DNA from: Rattus norvegicus
Taxonomy: Eukaryota > Chordata > Mammalia > Rodentia > Muridae
Length of the DNA stretch: 64,000 nt
Assembly (NCBI RefSeq): GCF_036323735.1
Contig: NC_086022.1
Coordinates: 66,599,202 to 66,663,201, forward strand
Direction: 5' to 3'
Shown here: one piece after another, positions 1 to 12,469 of the stretch
Layout of the letters: each line of letters starts with the position of its first letter
How positions within the stretch are numbered: position 1 is the stretch's first letter
Notes under the pieces: model-generated
What the model was told of the DNA's origin: nothing
Databases searched by the model: none
What the model saw: only the letters and a program-made list of their open reading frames with translations
Program-made: the position numbers and the translations under genes

Positions 1-2143
1 CAAATTAAATCAGAGGAATGCCGCGCCACAAAAATATCACTTGAGCGCCTCCTCTCAAAACTGATTATTCTTTTAAGCAGTTAAAATGAAATCTCAACGC
101 ATACCCGCTGCATTTCTACCGTGACAAGGGCTTCAAACGCAGCGCAAGCAACTCTTTCAACTTATACTTGAGTGATCTACAAGTCAGAGACTAACAGGTA
201 CTCTCAGGACTGTATATTTTTAAATGTTGGCACCAAGACTTATACACAAAGAACCCAGCTGCCTAACCCCAAGATTCCTCCTGCACCTTAGAGGCTCAGT
301 TACTTGTTTCTTTATTTACTTGACATCAAATTTCCTGGAGGGAATTACTTGCACTACTAAAATAGATCAACACCGTAATTTGCGTGCATATATTTTGCAG
401 ATATGACCTTGCAAAGTCAATCTCCACACTTTATGGGATATAAAAGTGAGGTGAAATGGGCCAAAGCTCTACCACTATGGCCGAGTGAAAAGACACTCCC
501 TGTAGCAGCTCGGTTAGATGACAGATAATGAAGAGGGCACAATGTTCACCTTAAAGTGCTCCAAATTAGCAGACCTTGAACAAGACACATCACCCCAGAG
601 TCAGAGGAGCACCCTATCAGTGTCCCAGAGGCAGCCTCTTACCAGTTCAGGAAACCAGCAATATGGGCAGCATTAGAGACTGGTTGACACCTAATCCCAG
701 AGGGAGATTATGCCCCTAGGACGTGGAGTTTCACTAGAAGTAAGATGGCCATGAACAAACACGTTTTTTGTAAGCAGAAGCACAGAGGTTACATGTGACT
801 ACAGGGAAGAAATAGAAATGCCAAGAAAAACAAAACGTGGTGAGATGGTGGCATGGCAAACCCTGAACTGTCCAGACCAGTGAGTCCATACCTAATAACT
901 GGAGGCTCTTGACAAATAGAGTCTCTGGAGAAACTATTTGGTTGGATCTTATAGACTTGCTATAGTGCAAAGAGTCTGACCACCCCACACCCCCCAAAAA
1001 GACTGTCAACTGTAATTCATTCAAACGACACCTGTTCTAGCCCTGTTGCTGGTTTGAGGAATTGTGCCTGCCATGTGCAGACCTATGGCGCTTTAACCTA
1101 GCTGACACAACATGGACTTTCTTTTCAGGTTTCCTTTGCAATAAAGGTGATGTATTTCTATCTACACAGACACTCCAAAAAGTTGATGGCAAGCTGACCT
1201 GCTGGTGCAGACACATAATCCAGCGTCCAGGTGGCTGAGGCAAGAGGATCACAAAGGGATAGCGTATTTAAAAAAAAAAAAAAACAAAAAACAAAAAAAC
1301 AAAGAGTAGACAGACAGTAAGACTAGAGGAGGGGTTGAAAACTGTTTCTGATAGGCCTGGGTGTGTTGCCAATACTTGTCATCTCTGAGGCATTAGCAGC
1401 TACAGACCATTCATAAATGACAGGGTATGGCTATGTTGAAGCTATCACGTATGGAAATAGGCCACAGCCACATTTGGCCCTGGATGCCATAGTTTGCCAG
1501 CTGGGCTGTAGTGAAATGGAACACAGGCACAGAGGCAAGCAAATAATGAAGCTCGGCATCTGTTTTGGATAAAGGGGTCAGGTGCTTTTCAGAGTAGATA
1601 GGACAGGAGATAAAAAGAGTAAATAGGCCATTGGTGTGGGATCTTAAGGAATATGCATGGTCAAATACAAGGAAGGGATGTGATTTAGTGGGCACATGGA
1701 TAACTACAAAACAAAAAACAAAAACAAGCCTAAACCTAAAGAACAACGTAAGAGGCAATCGTTCTTCATGACCACCCACATCAAGACCAGGGGAACCCAG
1801 ACGCCTGGAGCCTGTGTTGTAGAGGGACAGGGAAGACAGTGGGTGTTCTAGGGGAAAGGAGTACCAGATTCCAATCCCAGGGCAAGGATCAGGTAAGGAT
1901 CCTAGCCTTTTATCCTGGACTTCAAGCTGTACAAAAGGAGTAAACGATTTCTACTTTTTTCCCTACTTATATTTCTTTTGTTCTATAATTTTACTCTCTT
2001 TCTCCTCCTTCTAAGGATGCTATCTGAGAAAATCTGATTGTTCAGTCAGGGCAATATTCCACATGTAGGTAGGAACCCAAGCGTCAGAATGCCCAGTCGT
2101 GGTCACACGTGAGCCCATGTTGCTTGTTTTATCTGGCACTTAC
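1..2143 (-). other. Dgki: Dgki intron, partial (3' of the last exon seen)
   Basis: Intron that begins with the donor GTAAGTGCC at 2143 (minus strand) and runs off the low end of the window. The next family exon, expected to start FHNKVTC, is not found here. The sequence is mostly unique: A-rich runs at about 1268-1306 and 1704-1725, no long microsatellite, and unusually many CpGs between 20 and 150. Open frames here are short and match nothing I know. Confidence 0.8.
1214..1309 (+). mobile_element. Truncated B1-like SINE fragment with A-rich tail
   Basis: The piece GGTGGCTGAGGCAAGAGGATC resembles the middle of a B1 element. It is followed by a short divergent stretch and then an A-rich tail with (CAAAAA)-type interruptions. 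The left part of a B1 is missing or too diverged to see. It could also be a chance A-rich tract. Confidence 0.35.
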
Positions 2144-2215
2144 CGCCTGCTTGCACCAAGAACAGCTGATGGCCACGATCTCTTTACTGTGGAAGGAGAA
2201 CTTTTGCTGGAAGCC
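2144..2215 (-). CDS. Dgki: Dgki coding exon: second half of C1 domain 2
   Basis: This 72-nt exon encodes 24 residues, [18 protein letters not shown] followed by SWCKQA. They match the middle of the second cysteine-rich C1 domain of type IV diacylglycerol kinases (zeta and iota). The CSWC pair is one of the zinc-binding C-x2-C motifs. The enzyme phosphorylates diacylglycerol to phosphatidic acid and so damps DAG signalling. The acceptor is CTGTCTCAG with a good pyrimidine tract, and the donor is GCG|GTAAGTGCC. Both boundaries are phase 0. It joins directly to the exon at 24386-24451, which ends CGK, giving CGKGFQQKF as in the family. The next exon downstream lies outside the window. Confidence 0.96.
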
Positions 2216-2511
2216 CTGAGACAGTAGGACAAGAGACAGAGAGTTTAAATCCTCCTTCATGATAGATAGTCCATGGTTGCCCTCCTTGGGTTAACGGAAG
2301 TGAAAGAAGCCAAGATTGTGATCCTTTGCTATAGTAACCGTAACCGCATGTGCCACACCGCACTACCTTCTCAGCCTTCTGCCACTCAATGATTTTTCTA
2401 CTTCGGAGCCATCTGGAATATGGGACAAAGGAGGCAGTGGTGTCTCCTACACCATAAGCTTCTCTTAGCCAGTCACACTAACATAAGAGATTTTCCTTTA
2501 AAAAAAGGTCT

Positions 2512-2540
2512 CATACATACATACGTACATACATACATAT
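2512..2540 (+). repeat. (CATA)n microsatellite
   Basis: Seven or so units of CATA/TACA with one CpG-containing variant (ACGT), followed by alternating TG/CA sequence to about 2580. Confidence 0.85.
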
Positions 2541-2845
2541 ATTGCATGTGTGCATGCACATAAAATAAATGTATACACACATATTGTAAGCTATATACAG
2601 AATATTATAGTATTCTCTCTATATATATTTTTTAAGAAAAAACATTGCTTCACTTGATCATATACTATAAAGACTGCTCAACTTTAGTATCTGAGAACCC
2701 AGAAAAAGGGAAATTAAATATCAAAGGCAGTATTTATATGTCAGGGTCTGGGTAAAGTCCAAACGTGTAATAAATTCAAAGATTTTCACCATTCCCTTAG
2801 GATGTCTCTTTTCAAACAAGAAGCTTTTTAGTTTCACTCTTTTAA

Positions 2846-3018
2846 GAAAAAAGTTATTTATTCCTTGTACACTGTAGCTGTCCCCAGACACACCAGAAGA
2901 GGGCATCAGATCTCATTACAGATGGTTATGAGCCACCATGTGGTTGCTGGGATTTGAACTCAGGTCCTCTGGAAGAGCGGTCAGTGCTCTTAACCACTGA
3001 GCCATCTCTCCAGCCCTC
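2846..3018 (-). mobile_element. B2 SINE, near full length
   Basis: On the minus strand it starts GGGCTGGAGAGATGGCTCAG, which carries the pol III A box of a tRNA-derived B2, then GAGTTCAAATCCCAGCAACC with the B box. It ends with the usual CTACAGTGTACA-like segment and an AT-rich tail. Probable target-site duplications are AGTTTCACTCTTTTAA at 2830-2845 and AGTTTCATTTTTAA at 3019-3032, with small differences. Confidence 0.9.
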
Positions 3019-3079
3019 AGTTTCATTTTTAACCATCATGCAGTTACAAAGACGATAGAACTGCCGAAGTCTCCAAGGT

Positions 3080-3261
3080 CAGTGGTTCTCAACCTTCCGA
3101 ATGCTGTAGCACTTAATGCACGTTGTGGTGACCACCACGCATAAAATTACTTTCATTGCTACCTCATAACTCTAATTATGAATCAAAATGTAATATCTGA
3201 GATGAAGGATATCTGATATGCTACCACCAATGGGTCATGACCCACAGGTTGAGAACCACTG
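3080..3261 (+). mobile_element. URR1-type hAT DNA transposon (non-autonomous)
   Basis: A 182-bp element with matching terminal inverted repeats, CAGTGGTTCTCAACCTTCC at the left and AGGTTGAGAACCACTG at the right. The interior (CATAAAATTACTTTCATTGC, GATATCTGATATGC, GGGTCATGACCCACAGG) fits the rodent URR1 Charlie-like family as I remember it. It is non-coding and an old fossil. The 8-bp target duplication is no longer clear (CTCCAAGG against CCCTAGAT). Confidence 0.85.
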
Positions 3262-4198
3262 CCCTAGATGAACCAGCAAACTGACTCTTCCATCAAGAAA
3301 GGTAATTCTGCACAAGAAGTACACAGTAACGCTGGAAGAGTCTACTCTCGGATTTGCCCATTTCACTTCTCCTGGGTGGCTTCCCTGACAAATCTAAAAG
3401 ACTGAATCTCGCAGTGGACATCCTGATCTTCAGGCTCTTAACAATTATTCCGTTCCCTCTTCCAAGCTGTTCCCTGAGCCTTCAGCGCAGGCGATGTACT
3501 TCAGATGTGGGGCTGGGTACCTCACAAGGAAGTGTTCTCTGCTTTCTGACTAGATGTGGCTTTCTGTCGTGGTCTTGGTCTATTGTGGAAAGAAGTGTCT
3601 TTGATAGAGGAGAGAGAGCTATGCTTCACTGTGTATATATATATAAGAATAAGTATCTAGAATGCAGTCAGGAATTATCCTGGTTAGGAAAGTGGCAGTA
3701 GTAAGCTCTCCTAAGAGATCTCTAGCCTCATTCATCCAAGATGAAGTGAGAGTACCAGGCAGGATGTCCTTTCTCTCTAGTGAGCCTTAACTCATATTTA
3801 GACAGATGTTGGTTTCCACTAAGGTATAAGAGCCACTATCGCACCTTCATGGATACGTTTCTATGGTGACCACTGATGTGGTTCATAGGTGTCACAGCCG
3901 AGTAGGATGACTGAATCCTCTCCCTTAGGCAGCTTGAGTGGCACCTTACGGCACTGTAAAAGCTAATCTTTGGGGAGGAGGCTTTGCTTCAGAGCCATCT
4001 CAATGATGCTGTGTCTTCAGCAGTAGGGTCTTACCTTCAACTTCTGGGAGTAAACCAAGGGTACCTGAAGTCTTTACACTTTCATCCCCAACAACTCTGA
4101 AGGAGGTCTCTCATGCCTGGTACTGGGGATTTTATTAGATTCTCTATGCTTCTTGGGTGAAGCATTATCACATTAAATGGAGTAATTTCACTTAAACA

Positions 4199-4199
<1 letters not shown>

Positions 4200-4228
<29 letters not shown>
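4200..4228 (+). repeat. (TG)n microsatellite
   Basis: About 14 uninterrupted TG units. Confidence 0.97.
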
Positions 4229-4230
<2 letters not shown>

Positions 4231-4798
4231 ATAGACTTACACGCATTGTATGTAAATTTAGATAAATATAAAATATGATTCCCTGAGGCATTCTCAAGCA
4301 TCCTAGTATTACTGTGTTGTCATTCCTCCCTCCCTCCCTCTAATTACTGACCTCTATTCTCCTCCATAATTAAAGCCCCTCCCACAGAGGCAATAGAAGG
4401 GAGAAAGGGAGAAATTGGAAACATGATTTCTTCATTTGGATTTGTAATTACTTCACACCTATCAGCAATAGTGATGACATTTTTACTCAATGTTCAAGGA
4501 AGAGTTAACCATTTTTAAAGAGACTCCTATCCTTCGGAAAGATGTTTGCAAAATCGGCTCAGGGATAGAATCTGTTGTCTTATCCTTTGGGGGACTTGGA
4601 TCAGTTCCTAAAACAATTCAAATGGTTCCTGAACTAATACTATTTATGCTAAACCCCTGATTCCCTTCTGGAAGTCTAGTTTGTTTTTCTGTGTTATATA
4701 AAATGTACTTAGGCAAAGAAGCCAAAGTGAAATTCCTGGGCGAAGAGTTTTAATGAGATGGGTAAATAGTATTTATGTGTATTTTGCAGCTTACTGCT

Positions 4799-4811
4799 GG
4801 GGGGGGGGGGG
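4799..4811 (+). repeat. Poly-G run (13 G)
   Basis: Homopolymer of 13 G followed by CGGGC. On the minus-strand transcript this reads as poly-C. Confidence 0.95.
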
Positions 4812-5731
4812 CGGGCACTAAGCATATTCTACAGGACTCCGAGGCGAAACTGGTGGTATCTGGTTTCTTCATGACTTCACTCTGTGTTTTCTTTTTGCCG
4901 ACCTCATTTTGTGTCTTTGAGTTATAATAAACCACGCACAGGAGTTCTACATGCTACCTCCTACAAGCTCCCTTGTAGCATTGCACCTTGGATGATCTTC
5001 AGGACCGCCGAGCACAGCCTCCCCAGCTGCATCTTGATAAGCCTCCTTCTGTCGACAGGAATGGCTTTCCCCCAGGACAGTATTGCTACTATGTGACACA
5101 TGAACTGAAATACTGGGTCGGCTTTGACCTCCATACACCCACAGCAATCACCAGCCCAGCTCCACTGTCAAGTGTCAGAGCCCTGACAGGGACATTACTG
5201 AGAGGACAAGAAAAGTTAATGGGTTTCAAGATGCTGTGTCTAAGGCTTTTCAAAAATATCAAACTGTTCAACATGTTCCCAAGAGGCCAGTCTGGCTTTG
5301 CGTTGGAGACAGGTGGAAATTTCGTTGAACTCACGTTTGAGGGAGCAGTAAGAGAGAGGGATGGCACGTTTCCTCAGAGCTGGAGCAATAATCTGTGATA
5401 CCGTCTGATGGAAGGAGCATAAGGGGGAGCATGAAGGAACTAGGGTAGGGCAGAGCTCACGAACTTCTCAGACCCTGGACCCCATGCCCATCCATCATTC
5501 TGGTGTGGCCCCTGCTCACTGCGCATGCGACACTGTGCTCATGTTATGACTTATCTCCGTATCAACAGGTCTTCCCGGATCATTCTTTACTGTCACAAGG
5601 TAAACTGGTGTTCTTTAAGTGTGTGCTTCCTGATCAAAGGCCTCCATGACACCACTTTCTTAAAGAGTAAACCATTCATTCAGGCATTTAGCAATACTCA
5701 CGATCTTCTCGATCAACTTTGGAATTATAGA

Positions 5732-6443
5732 TCTCTCTGTCTCTCTCTGTCTCTCTGTCTCTCTCTGTCTCTCTCTGTCTGTCTCTCTCTGTCTCTCTCT
5801 GTCTGTCTCTGTCTCTCTGTCTCTCTCTGTCTCTCTGTCTCTCTCTGTCTCTCTCTGTCTCTGTCTCTCTCTGCCTCTCTCTGTCTCTCTGTCTCTCTGT
5901 CTCTCTCTGTCTCTCTGTCTCTCTCTGTCTCTCTCTCTGTCTCTGTCTCTCTCTGTCTCTCTGTCTCTCTCTGTCTCTCTCTGTCTCTCTCTGTCTCTCT
6001 GTCTCTCTCTGTCTCTCTGTCTCTCTGTCTCTCTCTGTCTCTCTCTCTGTCTCTCTGTCTCTCTGTCTCTCTGACTCTCTCTCTCTGCCTCTCTGTCTCT
6101 CTCTGTCTCTCTCTGTCTCTTTCTCTCTCTCTGTCTCTCTCTGCCTCTCTGTCTCTCTGTCTCTCTCTCTGTCTCTCTCTGTCTCTCTCTCTGTCTCTCT
6201 CTGTCTCTCTCTGTCTCTCTCTGTCTCTCTCTCTGTCTCTCTCTGTCTCTCTGTCTCTCTGTCTCTCTCTCTGTGTCTCTCTCTCTGTGTCTCTCTCTCT
6301 TCTCTCTCTGCCTCTCTGTCTCTCTCTCTGTCTCTCTCTGTCTCTCTCTGCCTCTCTCTCTGTCTCTCTCTGCCTGTCTCTCTGTCTCTCTGTCTCTCTC
6401 TGTCTCTTTCTCTCTCTCTCTCTGTCTCTCTCTGCCTCTCTCT

Positions 6444-6474
<31 letters not shown>
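5732..6474 (+). repeat. (TC)n/(TCTG) polypyrimidine array, about 740 bp
   Basis: A continuous mosaic of TCTCTCTG, TCTCTG and TCTCTCTCTG units with rare A or G interruptions. It produces long artefact open frames (runs of Leu-Ser-Cys-Val on plus, Arg-Glu-Thr on minus) that are not genes. It abuts the tail end of a minus-strand B4 SINE, so it probably expanded from that tail. Confidence 0.97.
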
Positions 6475-6477
<3 letters not shown>

Positions 6478-6835
6478 GTGTTTCTGTGTGTATGTATGTT
6501 ATGCATGTGTATTGTATGCACATTTGCACATGTCTGGTCACATGCATGTGTAAGTGCTTGTTCACATGTGTACATGTAGAGGCCAGAGGTTCACATTAGG
6601 TGTCTTCCTCAGCCACCCTCCTTTTTATTTTCTAGGCAGGGTCTCTTCTCACTCAGCCTGACACTTGCTGGTTCAGCTGGTGGAGCTAGCCAGCTTGGCT
6701 TAGGGATCATTTCTCTCTGCCTCCCAAGGGCTGGAATTACAAGCAGTTAGTCAAAGTCAAACTCACCCAGTTTTTATGTGGATGCTGGGGTTCCAAACTC
6801 TGACCTTCACAGCTCTCTCCCCTCTCCCCAGATCA
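6475..6835 (-). mobile_element. B4 SINE, diverged
   Basis: Minus strand. On plus it reads as a (TG)-rich tail, then GAGGCCAGAGGTTCACATTAGG, GTGTCTTCCTCAGCCACCCTC, CAGGGTCTCTTCTCACT, a B1-like part CTGCCTCCCAAGGGCTGGAATTACA, and the tRNA-like end GGATGCTGGGGTTCCAAACTC. This order (tRNA-like head, B1-like body, CA-rich tail) is that of B4. The right end is fuzzy. Confidence 0.7.
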
Positions 6836-9702
6836 ACATTTTGACATTAATATACAACTCTTACTGTCAACAAATTTCTATAAAGTGAGATATGTCTAAT
6901 TAAATTTCATACTATGCCTTGCTCTTTTAAATTTACATGTCTGAGACCACCCTCTTTCTTTACTCTCAACCAATCACCTGGGATGCTGTCATCATTCTAT
7001 ATGCATATCTACATTTCAAACCCACAGAAAAATCTAAAAAGCATTTGCATTATCTCTCCATTGGCTATGAGCTACATCATCTGGATCTTACCTTAGATAC
7101 TATTTAGATGTCCTAAGTAACTGGTGGATATACTTGTCCTTCTTCAATGAAACTGTCAGGCCGTGAAGTGGGTCACTCTATAGCTCTTAGGAACTTTGAA
7201 CTATTCTTTAAATATCACAGGCCCAGTGTGCATACAGATGTTGCTATTAACTGAATGAGAGCTGCTGTTACCATATCTTAACTCAGCTATGAACATCGTG
7301 CTCTCCAAGCTTTAAACATCTTACCCCCAAAGTTATCTAAAATCATGCCTCTTCATAGTGCCCTCAACCCACCTCACCCTCTCCTTTCTAAGATAAACTG
7401 GGTGCTACTCTATTCACTGATAACAACTTGGGTGCATCCAGTTGCACCCACTGCATTGTGTATGAGCCTTCCAGCTTCAAAAAGAAAACAGACAGACTCT
7501 ACTGTGTTGCTGACAGCCAGACAGAATCCCAAACACTCAGAACTAAGGCCCTGAGCATAATGGCTACATAGAACTGAATGACGATGGATCACTGGGAAAA
7601 CAAGCCTCCTGGTAAGCAGCTTGGTGCCTCAGTTTGGCTCTATCCCAGCAGTCCCAAAGACCATGGCTTCAGAGCTATTCTCTAATGCATGCACACAAAC
7701 AGAATCAGTTCAGTCTTTGAGGACAAAGTTCCCATGGACTACCTGCTATAGCGAGATCTTGGCCAGTCTCTTAAGCATAATAAAAAGAGCCAGATCTAAT
7801 CACTTGGGCTTAATTCTGGTCCGGATCTGCTATTACAGCACTGACTGGGTTCCCTGACTGAATTTCAAATGACTCTGTGGTTTTTTCAGAGGAAAATAAG
7901 GACATGAGGCCAGATAGTCTGGATCCAACTGACTCCAGATTTAAAAATATCAACGAAGTGGCTCTGTTGATTCTTTGGAGACTTTTTTTTCAATCAAGTT
8001 GAGCCTTTGGAGTGAAGTTAAATAAGGCTTATTCTGAGTGGCTTTAAACTCGTCTGCCTCTCTCTTCTGCCATCTGTGTGGCCTGTAAGAAACGGCGCTC
8101 AGCTTTACAACCTTGGCTGAAACTAGAGGACTGGGATTTATGTAAAATGGGCTGAAATTATTTTACTGATTTTGTATTTAACTGAGATTTGAGATCAGAG
8201 AATCTCTTTGCTCAAAGCCAGTTTTTTGTTTGTTTGTTTGTCTCATTTGATTCCAGTGAAAGAGTAGATATTCAGCATGCCTCCAAAACTTGAAACAAAG
8301 TATGTGTTTAATATTCATAAAGTGGTAAAATGTCCAAACACAAAGAAATTATAAAAAAACTCAATTGATTATTTGCCCCCCATTAATATTTATCTTTGAA
8401 AAGAGAATTTCCAGTTGTTTTATTCAAATATTTCCTAAACCTTGAAATACATTATAAATATATACTCAGACATCCTACCCTTGCACCTCTGAAACACTTA
8501 GTGTGGTACAAAGCTCACAAGGCCAGCAACATAAAGATGGCATGTTACAGTGCCGCCACTGGACCTCTCTCTTCACTGTATCTCGTAGGGTACAAATGCC
8601 AAGTGAAAAGAGAGTCTTCCATTTTAAGCAAGACTTAGCTCAAGTTCTTTCAACAGAACCTCCTCTCACTAGCTGAATCTGGTCAGCAAGCTAGACCCTC
8701 AAGTGACTGAGGTGCAGACATACAAGAACAACCTACCTGGAGAAACAAACCAACAGCAACAACAAATGTTTTCTGACCAGTTAAGCATGCTACTTGTGCT
8801 AACCCATTGTCCACTGCCTTTTAGAGTGACCTCATCCAAAGAGGAGGCTGTGATCCTCACTTAGCAAAGCCAACAAGAGTCAGCCCCTTCCCTAGTATTT
8901 ACAAATTATCGATATATTTTCCTCCTGAACAAAGTATTCCGTACAGTTTCCCACTGATGTTTGCACTCTTGTCTGGTGCTGTGAACCCTTAGAAATGAGT
9001 ATGGGGAAATGCTTTTCCTTATTTGGGTGGCTGAGTGTCAAAATTGTCATCAATGACTTACTTCATGTAAGACTAAAGTTTAGTCGTAGAGAGTTGAGTT
9101 TATCTGAGCCTTCTTTTCTTACTCTGACGGCCTGTCTTGAGCAACAATTGTTGCAAATATTTAAGACTTTAAAAATAGAAAGAGTGCATTTGCCAGAATT
9201 GGATTGTAAGGAACAGTGCCCTTCAAGTGAGGGGTAGGCAGCTTTCTAACTCCCAAGATTGTTTCAAAATAGCTGATTTGACATAAGGTGATGCTATAAG
9301 AATCACTTTTTAGAATTCCAAATACTTGTGTGTTGGTGTCAACTGTGGCACTGATTTAACCATGGCTCTGTGCATTTTTGGTTCATTTTAATTTTTTTCT
9401 GTAACACACTTATCACTTGACTTGTGTCACTGAGTCATGGTGCCTGCAGACAGACACTTCTTCCCTGGTAACACGGGAAGTTCCTCCTCTCCATCATCAC
9501 TAGCAACCAATACACACTAATCAGAACTGGTCAACAATACCATCTGATAATTTATGCTATTTTTCATTCATTAGGCTGAAGACCTCTGCTACAAGCAAGA
9601 TCATAAATTGAGTCTCCTGGAATAAGAGGAAGTAAAAAAAATCTCATAGAAGACTGCATTTTTAAAATAAAAAAACAAACAAACAAAAAAAAAAAAAACA
9701 TG

Positions 9703-9890
9703 AGGCTGGAGAGATGGCTCAGCGGTTAAGAGCACTGACTGCTCTTCCAAGGTCCTGAGTTCAATTTCTCAGCAACCACATGGTGGCTCACAACCATCAG
9801 TAACAGGATCCCATGCCCTCTTCTGGTGTGTCTGAAGACAGCTGCAGTGTACTCATATAATTAAAAATAAATCTTTAAAAAAACATTTTA
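9703..9890 (+). mobile_element. B2 SINE
   Basis: Starts GGCTGGAGAGATGGCTCAGC (A box) and has GAGTTCAATTTCTCAGCAACC (B box region), then CATGGTGGCTCACAACCATC and CTTCTGGTGTGTCTGAAGAC. It ends ATAAATCTTTAAAAAAAC. An A-rich tract at 9667-9698 lies immediately upstream and may be the tail of an older insertion. Confidence 0.92.
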
Positions 9891-10136
9891 AAAAACCCTC
9901 AGGGAGCAGAAATCAGAATTCTCAGTACATCTTAATGCCCCTCCTACAGGTATGACCATCCATATAGAGAAAGATTTGATGCCAGAATCCATTTCATATG
10001 CCTGACATTACACAGGTACACAGCTTAGTCCAAGACCTAAGAATAGCTACCAGATTGGACTAAAATTTATGTATGGATGTATCTATCTAGCTATGATACT
10101 TGTATTTAATCTTTTATGACCATCCTAATTTGAGGA

Positions 10137-10300
10137 GTGAGAGAGAGAGGGAGGAAGGGAGAAAGAGAAAGAAATGTTTATGTATATGTATGTGTGTTTA
10201 TACATGTATATGACTGTGTAATATATGGATATATACATATGTGTTTGTGCGGTGGTTTTGTGTGTGGTATATGTATATGTTTACATGTGTGTGCATGTAG
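10137..10300 (+). repeat. GA-rich then TG/TA-rich low-complexity tract
   Basis: A (GAGAGG)-type purine stretch to about 10172, followed by degenerate TGTATA/TGTG repeats. It lies where the CA-rich tail of the adjoining minus-strand SINE would be. Confidence 0.75.
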
Positions 10301-10572
10301 TAAGCTGTGTCCTCCTTTATATTTCTCTCTGTCTTAGGGTTAGGGTTTCTCCCTGAACCAGAAGCACTCTATTTCTTGTTCTGGTTCCTCCTCCCCCTCT
10401 ATGATGGCTTACCAGAAAGCTCCAGATGTCATTGTGTCTTGACCTCATTTGTGGCACTAGAGCAAGTAGGACATAAGTTCACACTCAGCTTTTTATATGG
10501 GTGCTGGGGACCTGATCCTACATCACCATGTTTATGCATCAGCATGCTCTATTACCCACAAAGCCTTTCCCC
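10301..10572 (-). mobile_element. Old B4-like SINE relic
   Basis: The right part on plus, TTTTTATATGGGTGCTGGGGAC followed by a diverged CATGCTC...CCCACAAAGCC segment, resembles the reverse complement of a B4 tRNA-like head. The left part is too diverged to place. It includes the chance motif TTAGGGTTAGGG. Confidence 0.45.
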
Positions 10573-11053
10573 ACCCATGATGAAAACATTTTCTGCATTC
10601 TGTTCAATAAAGATCAAGCAGTATAAGACTTTAAACACTGGGCTTATCCTTATGCTACGATTCCCAGGAGGTTCCTTAAGTGAGAGCATTTTCCTATCAA
10701 TGTAACTATAATTATGAGACTGCACCACCATGGAAATTCATTTCTACCTCTGCTTGACCCATAATTGATATCTTTACCATGAAAATATCATTTTGCCCTG
10801 ATAATGTTTAAAAAATAAAACATTTTAAGCTGTAGCGTAGACTTGACGTGAACACAAGACATCAAAGAAATCAGGACAGCCTGAACAGAGTCACGCAACT
10901 GACAATCATGCCAACTATATGACTGTGTAAGAAATAACTGGTTTTGCTTTCCCCTTGACTATCATGTTGAGGAAAAATACCCTTTCACTAGTGGAAGTAA
11001 ATACAATTTATTTTTGTGTGAACTTTAAATTTCTCTCTCTGCTTGAGTGTGAG

Positions 11054-11054
<1 letters not shown>

Positions 11055-11108
<54 letters not shown>
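11055..11108 (+). repeat. (TG)n microsatellite, about 27 units
   Basis: Uninterrupted TG dinucleotides; likely polymorphic and able to adopt Z-DNA. Confidence 0.98.
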
Positions 11109-11109
<1 letters not shown>

Positions 11110-12469
11110 CCCATCCAAGACAATTGAGAAAGAGACTTTTAAAATTCTCTGAAATTATTCAGACCCTGTTCTTCCTGGCTTCTCAGCTGTGTTGAGGGTT
11201 GTGAGTAAAATATGTCTTTGGGAGAAAAAAGACTGACATCTTGACTTGGTTTTGACTTTGGGGGTTGTACTGTATCTAGTCTTCTAGAAGACATCTAACA
11301 GTTTCTTAGAGGCTGTATGTACCTCAAAAGGCCTGGCTACATATCTCATTAATGCCTATAATCAGGAGGAGGAGAGTGGCGATACCTGAGTTTAGAGGGT
11401 GGAGGATAAAGAGGAGCAGGACTCAAATATTTAGAGAGCTTCTGTGGGTGGGAACATTCTTCTCTAACAAAAGGTGTTAGCTATAAGCATATCAATGTAT
11501 GACCCTAGTTATGGTACATGCATTAGACATGGTTGTTGACCCAATAACAGATGAATTATCAGGAGCCACAGAAGACAATTCTAACACTAACACTAGAATG
11601 GGAACATGAACAAAGATGTGATCCATGCTATGTGCTAAGCAGGAGGCTGAGCTGTAGTGACAGAGGCAGACACAACTGAAATCTCACAGAGGCTGGCATG
11701 CTAGAGAGCTGTGTTGGGTAGAGAGGAAAGCCCAGTTGACCATGGGTCGTCACACTGACCATGGCTTTACCATTTGTGTTGCTGAGAAAGTTGCCATCAT
11801 GTCAAGAGGCTCACAGGCAGGACTCCTTTGAAGCTTAGTCCTGATGGGAAGAAATGCCCCACCAAGTGTACAGTCTGGTAGGAACCAGAATTACAGAATT
11901 TCAAAGCCATAGGGATGACATGACAGTACATCAAAGCGCAATGCTATACCTGTCATGGGCTAAGGCTATGAAGGAGACTGGACTAGAGACACTTCATACC
12001 GGTTAATGTGCCCAACTTTTGATTAAAGAGACATTACCCAGTCAATAGAATCAAAAGAAATCATGGCTGGAGGATCACAAGAATGGAGTGGGCAGATGGT
12101 CCAAAGAAAACCAAAGTCCTTTGTTCTGTCCCTTACCAACTGTCAAAGACAGAACCATGGACAGAAGGAGCAGGCAGGATCCCTGGGATCACAGCAAGGA
12201 CCATGGTACTATTTCACTGTCTCTAATTAAGAGGACTCATGGCCATAATGTAGGTAGTTAAAAACTGAGGAGAGAGTGGTATTTAAATAATTTGAAGAAA
12301 ATTGGTATCTATTCTGATAGTGAGGCAACATCATTGACCGATAGGGTAGATGGCGAGGGTATTAAAGACTCAGATTTTGTGCTTTTGTTTGGTTGTTGTT
12401 ATTGTTATTGCTGCTGGTGCTGTTTTAAAAGATACAAGATTCTCAGTTGAGTCTCAAGCAAAGATAGAG

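Noticed and set aside
4988..5398. 136-codon plus-strand frame
   Set aside because: No family recognised, no splice or promoter context, and a competing frame on the other strand. Length is within chance for 64 kb.
5525..6575. Very long open frames on both strands (342, 301 and 295 codons)
   Set aside because: They are translations of the (TC)n/(TCTG) array: Leu-Ser-Cys-Val or Arg-Glu-Thr repeats without any domain.
10336..10347. TTAGGGTTAGGG, interstitial telomere-like motif
   Set aside because: Only two units within an old SINE relic; expected by chance.
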